Source: JADFOB01 sp964651325
Lineage (GTDB): Bacteria; Planctomycetota; Phycisphaerae; UBA1845
Direction: 5' to 3'
Assembly (NCBI GenBank): GCA_964651325.1
Contig: CAZYXP010000061.1
Span: 1 to 17,680, forward strand
DNA: 17,680 nucleotides
Positions 1 through 6,172 of the stretch are shown in pieces. The notes under the pieces were generated by a model that searched no databases, was not told the origin of the DNA, and saw only the letters and a program-made list of their open reading frames with translations. The first letter of the stretch is position 1. Each line of letters begins with the position of its first letter. A program made the translations under genes and the position numbers.

Positions 1-151
1 GGCGAGGCCCGACCAGGCTCATGTCCCCGCAGATGACGTTGAACAGCTGGGGCAAACCCAATATCGCCAGGCCCGCCGTCGCCAAGATCAGATCGATGCC
101 GCGTTTGATGATCGTTCCGGCGGTCCGCGTTCGCGCTGCGGCGGGCAACAC
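1..151 (-). pseudogene. Sugar transferase remnant with internal deletion (partial at left edge)
   Basis: Read on the minus strand, this gives an N-terminal motif TIIKRGIDLILATAGLAILG, followed with no break in frame by LPQLFNVICGDMSLVGPR. The first part matches the KR-x-x-D-L-x-L start and membrane helix of bacterial sugar transferases, the initiating phosphoglycosyl transferases that load a sugar phosphate onto undecaprenyl phosphate in exopolysaccharide synthesis. The second part matches their C-terminal ELPQLxNVLxGDMSLVGPR signature. In intact members roughly a hundred or more residues separate the two, including the basic and acidic catalytic motifs, and all of that is missing here. The reading frame continues off the left edge. 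No convincing start codon is visible; a GTG at 149-151 is one option, and the frame is open back to a stop near 345. The enzyme cannot be active as read. An assembly collapse could produce the same picture. Confidence 0.72.
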
Positions 152-746
152 CTGGGCCCTTTGCGGTACATCACGCGCCAATCTCGTGATTGTCGCGCGA
201 GCCGAGCAGAATGGCGCGCCCACACTTCTGCACACGCAGCCGCTCGACTGGATTCGTGAGCCAGCAAGCCATGCGCGGAGTGCTTGCGGCGCCGGTGGCG
301 CTCGGGCAAATTGATGATTGAGGATTCCTCTGTACAAGGGTGCCTATCGGTACGTCTGCGTCTACGCAAGACCTCAAGTGGTCGGTGTCCGCGACGTTCG
401 GGTCGATACCTGTGCTCGCTTTCTCACCAGAAACGTGAGCATTTAGCGATGGGACTGGATTCCTTTGGCCATGACGATGTGGCAAATTAATATGAGGCGC
501 CGGGGTTTTGATTAAGATCTACCTTCACTCAGAGTCTATCGCATGCCGGATTCCCGATCCGCGCCCTTTTTTGGTCACCTGATTTGGGCGCGCGCGTCGA
601 TTATCCAAGGGCTGTCTTCGGTGGTCAGGGCGCTTTTTAGCGATCTTGCTGTGAGCTCGACAAGCGGTCTGGCGAGGCAGCATTGATCTGTTCGCGTGGT
701 AGTGGTTGTGCGGCCGGGAGAATCGATTGTTCAGGAGAAAACAGTG
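152..746. other. Gap without a recognisable gene
   Basis: Open frames exist on both strands, but their translations are Arg/Pro/Ala-rich and show no domain, signal peptide or ribosome binding site that I can support. The minus-strand frame of the sugar transferase remnant stays open to a stop near 345, but the upstream translation does not resemble the N-terminal half of that family. The last part (about 690-746) is the 5' region of the cytochrome remnant, with AGGAGA at 733-738. Confidence 0.5.
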
Positions 747-1279
747 ATGTTGTCGTTTCGTAATCCTATTCTCTGGTTGGGCCTATGTTGCGCTTCGCCC
801 GCGCTTGCGCAGACCGGCGACGCCGGCATGCTCCCAGCGCTGTCCCAGGAGACCCGGGAGTGCATCAATTGTCACAAGAGTAGCGATCCCGGCATTCTCC
901 AGCAGTGGGGTCAGAGCCAGCATTTTCGCGGGAACGTCGGCTGCTTTGAGTGTCACGCCGCCAAAGAGGGGGAAGCGGACGCCTACGAGCACTTTGGCCA
1001 TACCATTGCGATCATTGTCTCGCCGCAGTATTGCTCCAAATGCCACTCGAAGGAGGCGGCCGAGTTCGCGGGGTCGCACCAATCAAAGGTGGGGCGGATT
1101 CTCGGTTCGCTCGACAATCGACTGGCCGAGGTCGTTGAAGGCATAGTGGTCTTGTGATCGAGGGATTTCCGCATGGCAATTCGGCCGCAGCGGTCAATGG
1201 CTGCTGGCAGTGCCACGGCTCTGTTGTGAAGGTGCTCGATAGGCGGAATTCGCCGCTCGAAACCTATTGCCGGGCTTAG
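747..1279 (+). pseudogene. Multiheme c-type cytochrome remnant, frameshifted and truncated
   Basis: ATG at 747 is preceded by AGGAGA at 733-738 (8 nt spacing). It opens a Sec signal peptide with a likely cut after ALA near residue 21. Three CxxCH heme sites follow in this frame: CINCH (residues 39-43), CFECH (66-70) and CSKCH (96-100). The stretch SHQSKVGRILGSLDNRLAEV resembles HAO-like octaheme cytochromes. The frame stops at 1155-1157, but from 1154 another frame reads VIEGFPHGNSAAAVNG and then CWQCH (1202-1216), the expected fourth heme site, before a stop at 1277-1279. Homology therefore crosses from one frame to another near 1137-1157. After the fourth heme nothing family-like remains, so the later hemes are gone. 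The intact protein would be a periplasmic electron carrier or N-oxide/hydroxylamine-type oxidoreductase; the exact subfamily is uncertain. Confidence 0.75.
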
Positions 1280-1359
1280 CCGCTAAGCTATGATCTCGCA
1301 CGGTTTCGAGTGAGCGTGCGGCGTAGCGTCTTTTCGCCAATGAGTAACCCGGCGTGAGA

Positions 1360-1386
1360 ATGAGTGGAGAAGGCTCATCGTTTTTT
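1360..1386 (+). terminator. Possible weak terminator
   Basis: ATGAG (1360-1364) can pair with CTCAT (1374-1378), with one extra G-T wobble, and six T follow at 1381-1386. The stem is short, so activity is uncertain. It lies between the cytochrome remnant and the lipoprotein gene. Confidence 0.3.
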
Positions 1387-1451
1387 GGGCTGAAAGGCCA
1401 GTACGGCAAAATACAGGACAACCCATGTGGGCCCTGACGATTCCTGATATT

Positions 1452-1457
1452 GGAGGA
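1452..1457 (+). promoter_or_regulatory. Ribosome binding site deciding the start at 1467
   Basis: GGAGGA lies 9 nt before ATG 1467, whose product starts directly with a lipoprotein signal peptide. An in-frame ATG at 1425 lacks such a site and would put 14 extra residues before the signal peptide. Confidence 0.8.
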
Positions 1458-1466
1458 CTAGGTTTT

Positions 1467-2858
1467 ATGATTCGCAAGTATGGTTATGTTTCGTCTGCGG
1501 TGCTGCTGGCTTTGACGCTCGTGTTCCAGACCGGGTGCCCGGCGGCAAACGGAGTTGGCGGCGGCAACCGCAATTCCAACGGAAACACGAACGACAACGA
1601 CAACGGCAGCGGAAACACCAATGCCAATGTCAACGCAAACGACAACGGCGGCGTTGGGAATGAGAATACGAACGACAACTCCGGCGGTGGCGGTGGGGCG
1701 GTGGCCCTGACCCCGGTCAAGACCGACATCGACGTCCACAACGGCGCCCGCATCGCCGTCGGCGACGACCTGCTGGTGTACGGGTGGGGCGGATTCGCCG
1801 GTGTCGACTACATCATTCCATCCGCTGGAGACACGGTTGGCCGGAATCTGCCCAACGGGGATACGTTTGTGGCCGGTTCGTTTGCGGTATCGGGCAAGAA
1901 GATCGCTCTGGTCAACAACTTCCTGATCACGATCTTCGACACCGCCACGGAGACCGCCACGGAAATCGGTGAGGACGTGATTCGCTTGGTCAACACGCCC
2001 TCGGGCATTTACTCCCAAGGCCATCCCGTCGCGGACGGCCCCTACATCGCGTGCCGGAATGCACCCAACACCAACGGCGGGAGTATGGTTGTGGTGATTG
2101 ACGTGACCGGGGATGTGCCGGAGATCATCAGCTTCACCGTCGACCCGGACGATGCTGTTGACCACATCGCGGTTGACGCCGATGCCGCTAAGTTGGCGGT
2201 GGCGGCCCGTGACGTCTTTTACATCTATGACATCAACGATCCAACCGCCGCCCCCACGGTGTTCGATACGAATCCCGAACGCCTCGGTGGCGTGGGAGGT
2301 ATCAGCGACAACATCTTCACGTTCGACGGTGGATACATCTTCTACGAAGACAACGAGCCCGGCGGCAATGCCGTGTTCCTCAATGTCGCCGACGGCACCA
2401 CGACGAAACTCACCGAGAATCCTGCTTCCGGCGAACAGTGCCACAGCGGAGGTTCTTTCGTGTACCTGCTCAATCGCGATTCGTTAGACTCGAACGGCAA
2501 CGATGCCCGCGGCGGCTACGGTACTGTGCCCGGTCCCGGGGCGGCGCTCGCGGGCGATGAGCCGATCGACGGCTCGACCACCAACAATGGATTCCACGGC
2601 TGGAGCCAGGCGTGCTCGGTGACGCCGGACGGCACGTTTGCGTTCCTTTCGGGCAAAGGCGGGATTGGCTCTGGCGAATTCCTCCAAGTCAGCACCGGTG
2701 GCGCATTCTCTTTGATCACCGATCCCGACGGCTCGAGCGACTTCGGCCTGCCCGGAACGGACGTCACTACCAGCGCGACGCTCGTAGGATTCAAGACCGG
2801 CCAGGGAACCAGCTCCGGCAGCTCGACCAAGGTTGGATACATCATTCTCGGGAATTGA
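1467..2858 (+). CDS. Lipoprotein with Asn/Asp/Gly linker and probable beta-propeller domain
   Basis: 463-aa exported lipoprotein of unknown function. Residues 1-23 form a signal peptide (MIRK, then a hydrophobic run), and QTGC places the lipidated Cys at residue 24. Residues 27-77 are a flexible linker made almost only of N, D, G, T and S. From about residue 80 the chain repeats strand-turn units such as RIAVGDDLLVYGW, GKKIALVNNFLITIFD, AKLAVAARDVFYIYDIND and GTFAFLSGKGG, with a spacing that suggests a WD40/TolB-like propeller standing off the membrane. No catalytic motif is visible. The protein ends in VGYIILGN. It is transcribed alone, with an upstream gap and a strong terminator about 100 nt downstream. 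The linker type is familiar from planctomycete surface lipoproteins. The propeller call is inference from strand pattern. Confidence 0.85.
   Translation: MIRKYGYVSSAVLLALTLVFQTGCPAANGVGGGNRNSNGNTNDNDNGSGNTNANVNANDNGGVGNENTNDNSGGGGGAVALTPVKTDIDVHNGARIAVGDDLLVYGWGGFAGVDYIIPSAGDTVGRNLPNGDTFVAGSFAVSGKKIALVNNFLITIFDTATETATEIGEDVIRLVNTPSGIYSQGHPVADGPYIACRNAPNTNGGSMVVVIDVTGDVPEIISFTVDPDDAVDHIAVDADAAKLAVAARDVFYIYDINDPTAAPTVFDTNPERLGGVGGISDNIFTFDGGYIFYEDNEPGGNAVFLNVADGTTTKLTENPASGEQCHSGGSFVYLLNRDSLDSNGNDARGGYGTVPGPGAALAGDEPIDGSTTNNGFHGWSQACSVTPDGTFAFLSGKGGIGSGEFLQVSTGGAFSLITDPDGSSDFGLPGTDVTTSATLVGFKTGQGTSSGSSTKVGYIILGN
1545..1697 (+). repeat. Low-complexity AAC/GAC/GGC codon tract encoding the lipoprotein linker
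   Basis: About 50 consecutive codons are drawn nearly all from AAC/AAT, GAC, GGC/GGA and ACG/ACC, as imperfect repeats of AACGACAAC and AACACGAACG. They encode the Asn/Asp/Gly linker at residues 27-77. Such tracts commonly vary in length between strains. Confidence 0.8.
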
Positions 2859-2955
2859 GGATGAGCCGATAGAGTTGGGCTCGTAGAAGGGCAGTTGGAC
2901 GCGTGTGTGGCAGTCGCCAGTAGGGCTCTTGACCACGCAGCGACCCTTAAGAACG

Positions 2956-2994
2956 AAAGGCGGTGAGGTGTCGCCATGACCCTCACCGCCTTTT
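2956..2994 (+). terminator. Strong rho-independent terminator after the lipoprotein gene
   Basis: AAAGGCGGTGAGG (2956-2968) pairs perfectly over 13 bp with CCTCACCGCCTTT (2981-2993) across a 12-nt loop, ending in TTTT at 2991-2994. The A run on the 5' side could also serve minus-strand transcripts, so it may be bidirectional. Confidence 0.88.
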
Positions 2995-3122
2995 CAATTG
3001 GCTGAGCGTTCGTTCGACTTCGGCAGCCCGGGCCAGCAATCGTTTGGCTCGCTCGCCTACGTGGGGGCCACAGTGCCGTGCTCCGCTTGTCGGGACTCAG
3101 GGCCATAGCTTCATTGAAGGGC
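2983..3122 (-). pseudogene. Remnant C-terminus of a helical protein, frameshifted
   Basis: On the minus strand, 3114-3062 reads FNEAMALSPDKRSTALWP. After a change of frame, 3060-2983 reads VGERAKRLLARAAEVERTLS followed by QLKRR and a stop. Both pieces look like genuine helical coding sequence with LSPDKR and AKRLLARAAEVE patterns, but no single frame joins them and no start is visible. It sits directly downstream of the sensor-kinase remnant on the same strand. A CpxP-like or DUF3106-like periplasmic partner is possible but not demonstrated. The stop codon lies inside the terminator stem. Confidence 0.35.
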
Positions 3123-3125
3123 TTA

Positions 3126-3775
3126 TCAAGCCAGTTGCACAAGAAAAGGCGACACCGCTTCTGCCCTTCGTTCGGATCGATTGGTGCCGAGTTTGTGGCA
3201 CCATGCGCCGCCGCAGCCCGCTTTGTGATCGCCAGCTCTAGACAGACGCCTCCCGCCCGTCTTTCGCGCCGTCGGCTGACGTATCGGGATGGTCGAAGCA
3301 TGTTGGCCCATTCCGCTTCCGATACGCCTGGACCATGTTCGCGAACCGACACGAGTTTGCGGAACCCTGCGAGGCTCAGCGGTCCGTCGATCGAAGTAGC
3401 CCATTGCGCGTGGATATCAGTCTTGCGCAGAACGTTTTCAATTGCGCGTTTCGCCACTGTCCCCACGCTGGCCTCAGTGCATGAGGAAGCGGCATCCAAA
3501 CGCACCGAGCCATAGCGACGCTCTTTCTGGATCTTGTATCGCTGACGATTTCCTGTATGGGTTCGTCGAGATCCACGGAGGATTGCGCGATCGGGCCCTC
3601 GTTGTTTTCCAGCCGAGTCAGGTTCAACGATTCCCCAGCGATTTCCATGATGCGTACGCCTGCACGGCGGACGAACCCCTTGTCGCACGGGCTCGGGGTG
3701 GGCCGCGTGAACAAGTGTCAATGGGGCTTGCGGAGGGTGTTTCCAGATCGGGAGCAGTTCAAATCGCTCCTGAAT
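3126..3775 (-). pseudogene. Decayed sensor histidine kinase (CpxA-like)
   Basis: The C-terminal half of a two-component sensor kinase can be followed across frames on the minus strand. About 3733-3670 gives APLTLVHAAHPEPVRQG, a worn DHp-like helix with no convincing H-box. About 3657-3535 gives IMEIAGESLNLTRLENNEGP and SVDLDEPIQEIV, the typical end of the DHp domain. After a frameshift near 3535-3511, 3511-3140 gives AKRAIENVLRK (N box), VREHGPGVSEAEW (G1 box) and LELAITKRAAAAHGA (end of the ATP lid). The ending FLVQLA and stop (3126) is in yet another frame. The N-box Asn expected after ENVLR is Lys, the G1 Asp is Glu, and the G2 glycines have become GGVCLEL. At least two frameshifts plus lost ATP-binding residues mark it as dead. 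No response regulator remains beside it. Confidence 0.75.
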
Positions 3776-4019
3776 GCGAGCCCTCCGATTTCCGGCAGCA
3801 CGAGCCCACGGTGGTACGGTGGTCTGTTTCGTCGTTGCGTACGGCGGTTTTGCAATACAATTAAGACGCCATTTGTGGAATGTTGACGAAAGGTTACAAC
3901 CGATCGGGTGACGGATGGCCCGCGCGCTGCGATACTAGCGGCCGGCTACGCTGTTTCGGTTTATTGGTGAATGATGGTGGACGTGTTGACCACGCCAAGG
4001 AAAAGGGAGGATAGCCACT
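3776..4019. other. Divergent spacer upstream of the efflux operon
   Basis: Holds the worn 5' end of the kinase remnant on the minus strand (RIQERFELL is still readable around 3775-3749) and the leader of the pump operon. A TTGACG at about 3882 has no properly spaced -10 box, so no promoter is called. GGGAGG at 4005-4010 is the ribosome binding site for the next gene. Confidence 0.4.
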
Positions 4020-4205
4020 ATGCAAACTAAATCCGTCAGACGCGGTAGTTTATGTCGCATGGCGCTATTGATTTTGTGTGTGACGCTGCTGGCGGGGGGG
4101 TGTGCGGTCGATACCAATGCGCTGCTGGTGGACGTGGCGGATGCGGCCGGACAATCCATACTGGAATCCTTACTTGATACATTGTCCGTATCTCTGGCCA
4201 CGTAG
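4020..4205 (+). CDS. Small lipoprotein, first gene of the efflux operon
   Basis: 61-aa protein with a basic N-terminus (MQTKSVRRGSLCR), a hydrophobic core and the lipobox LAGGC, giving a mature lipoprotein of only about 34 residues (CAVDTNALLVDVADAAGQSI onward). The mature part is an acidic amphipathic helix ending in LSVSLAT. GGGAGG at 4005-4010 is well placed for ATG 4020. Its TAG stop ends exactly where a GTG of the next gene's frame begins (4205), which points to translational coupling. I recognise no family. Its place directly before the outer-membrane factor suggests an outer-membrane or periplasmic accessory of the exporter, but that is inference from position only. Confidence 0.75.
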   Translation: MQTKSVRRGSLCRMALLILCVTLLAGGCAVDTNALLVDVADAAGQSILESLLDTLSVSLAT

Positions 4206-4246
4206 TGGGGTGCATGCGTACGTTGATTGGAGCCATCCACACGAAT

Positions 4247-6157
4247 ATGAAAGACACGCCTCCGGCGCGAGTTCGGGGCATCCCGCCGCGTTGGGCGGTG
4301 CGCACGCTGCTGGTCGTCTCTACCTTGGGCCCCGCGTTTGGCTGCGTGGCTCCGGCGTCCTATCGCCACAGCGCAGATCGAGTCGCCTACCGCGCGATCG
4401 AACAAGCCCAGCGCGAGGCGCTCGGACGGGCCGAACCCTTCACGCTCGAACGGCCGGAGGAAACGCTCCGGCGCCGCCTCCTGCTCGATCAACACCTTCC
4501 GCGTAGCTCGCCTGTCTCGCTCGGCACGCAGGAACTGGAGGCGATAGCGCAGTGGCCGGACGCGGCATACTTGGATACTGATTCAGGCGATGATCCTACC
4601 GACGCCTGGAACACGGAAGAGGCCATCAAGATTAGCCTGATCGACGCGCTGCAGATTGCCGCTCGTGAGAGCCGCGCCTACCAGACCGCCAAGGAACGCG
4701 TGTTTGAGGTGGCCCTGCAACTGGATCTTGAGGCAGACGAGTTTCGCAACACCTGGTCGAGCACGCTCGCGTCGCTGGTTGATTGGGATCTGAACGAAGA
4801 AATCGTGATCGACGACCGGGGGAACACGGACACCCAAACGATCACCGGCGTGGACAACAGCGGCATCATCGGTTTCAGGCGGCGGCTGGAAAATGGCCTT
4901 TCGTTCACAGGGAGCATTGGGCTGGACCTTGTGTCGCTGCTGACGCAGGAGAAGTGGTTCTCTCGCGGTGTCTTTGCGGATGTCACAATCACTATGCCCC
5001 TAATGAGGGGGGCGGGCGAATTCGTGGTGCGCGAACCACTTACGCAGGCCGAGCGCGATGTGGTGTACGCGATTTACGATTTTGAGCGCTTCAAGCGAGA
5101 GTTCGCGGTGGACGTGGCCAGTGATTATCTCGCCGTGTTGGGCCGTTCGGATTCCGTGCAAAACACGGAAGAGAATTATCGGAGCCTGATCGCATCAACG
5201 CGACGTGCGCGGCGCCTTGCCGACGCGGGAAGGCTGCCCGAGATTCAGGTGGATCAGTCTCAACAGGACGAATTGCGCGCTCGAAACCAATGGGTCGCGG
5301 CCGTTGCGACGCACCAGCGCCAGCTTGATGGCTTCAAGCTGACCCTCGGACTTCCAGTTGATTCGAACGTAGAGCTCGATCCAAAGGAGCTAGCCGTTCT
5401 TTCGGATTCGCTCTCGGATCTGATTGCCGGACCTGAGGAGGGGACCCAATCGGGCGGCACACCTTCAGCCGATGCACCCGTTGAGCTCTTGAATCCCGGC
5501 CATGGCCGGGCGGGAAAGTACGAGCTGGATCCGCCGGCCGCCATCCTGGTAGCGCTTGACCATCGGCTTGATCTCCGTGTGGCCGTCGGCAATGTATATG
5601 ACACCCAACGAATCGTGGCGATTGCGGCGGATCAATTGCGGGCCGATCTGACCTTGCTGGGGTCTGGTTCGACGGGGGCGGGGCGAACGTTGGATTCCGC
5701 CGGTCTTGAGAATGCCAACCTGCGACCTGATTTAGGCCGATACTCGGCTATGTTGACGCTTGATCTGCCTTACGAGCGCACGGCCGAGCGGAATGTGTAT
5801 CGGGGCAGCTTGATCCGCCTTGAGCGTGCGGTTCGCGATGTGCAGGAGCTGGAAGATCAGATCAAGCTAGAAATTAAGAACGGGCTGAGTCGGCTGATGG
5901 AGGCGCGTGAGACGATTCAGATTCAGGCGAGTTCGGTCTTCCTGGCCTCGCGGCGTGTGGCGAGCACGAACCTTTTTCTCGAAGCGGGTCGAGCGGAGAT
6001 TCGTGACCTGCTTGAGGCGCAGGAGTCGCTCGTGAGCGCACAGAATTCACTAACGGCCGCCCTAGTCAGCTATCGTGTCGGCGAGCTGGCGCTTCAACGT
6101 GATCTGGGCGTCTTGGAGGTCAATCATCAGGGCATGTGGCAGGAATACACGCCGTAA
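4247..6157 (+). CDS. TolC-like outer-membrane efflux factor (OEP family)
   Basis: Outer-membrane channel of a tripartite exporter, carrying substrate from the periplasmic adaptor out of the cell. With ATG 4247 it has 636 residues, longer than typical TolC/OprM proteins (about 450-500) because of extra N-terminal sequence and a Gly/Pro-rich insert near the middle. Residues 1-32 form a signal peptide ending AFG with Cys33, a plausible lipobox. Two OEP repeats are visible. The first starts at DALQIAARESRAYQTAKERV; the second starts near ALDHRLDLRVAVGNVYDTQR and ends in the typical EAGRAEIRDLLEAQESLVSA and SYRVGELALQRDLG segments. Earlier in-frame starts exist (GTG 4205, ATG 4214). 4247 is preferred because it gives a normal signal peptide, though its ribosome binding site (GGAG at 4229-4232) is distant. 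The adaptor gene follows after 15 nt. Confidence 0.88.
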   Translation: MKDTPPARVRGIPPRWAVRTLLVVSTLGPAFGCVAPASYRHSADRVAYRAIEQAQREALGRAEPFTLERPEETLRRRLLLDQHLPRSSPVSLGTQELEAIAQWPDAAYLDTDSGDDPTDAWNTEEAIKISLIDALQIAARESRAYQTAKERVFEVALQLDLEADEFRNTWSSTLASLVDWDLNEEIVIDDRGNTDTQTITGVDNSGIIGFRRRLENGLSFTGSIGLDLVSLLTQEKWFSRGVFADVTITMPLMRGAGEFVVREPLTQAERDVVYAIYDFERFKREFAVDVASDYLAVLGRSDSVQNTEENYRSLIASTRRARRLADAGRLPEIQVDQSQQDELRARNQWVAAVATHQRQLDGFKLTLGLPVDSNVELDPKELAVLSDSLSDLIAGPEEGTQSGGTPSADAPVELLNPGHGRAGKYELDPPAAILVALDHRLDLRVAVGNVYDTQRIVAIAADQLRADLTLLGSGSTGAGRTLDSAGLENANLRPDLGRYSAMLTLDLPYERTAERNVYRGSLIRLERAVRDVQELEDQIKLEIKNGLSRLMEARETIQIQASSVFLASRRVASTNLFLEAGRAEIRDLLEAQESLVSAQNSLTAALVSYRVGELALQRDLGVLEVNHQGMWQEYTP

Positions 6158-6158
6158 C

Positions 6159-6164
6159 GAGAGG
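6159..6164 (+). promoter_or_regulatory. Ribosome binding site choosing ATG 6173
   Basis: GAGAGG ends 8 nt before ATG 6173. The alternative GTG at 6164 overlaps this site, so the later ATG is the better start. Confidence 0.7.
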
Positions 6165-6172
6165 TGACTATT

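Noticed and set aside
1458..2444. Long minus-strand open frame opposite the lipoprotein gene
   Set aside because: Shadow of the plus-strand gene; the Val/Asp-rich translation mirrors the repeat codons and has no domain.
2516..3721. 401-codon minus-strand frame taken as one protein
   Set aside because: Only residues matching 3511-3140 resemble a histidine kinase; the rest crosses the terminator and the lipoprotein gene antisense, so it is not one gene.
3880..3940. Possible promoter TTGACG with GATACT further down
   Set aside because: Spacing does not fit a sigma-70 promoter and there is no second support.
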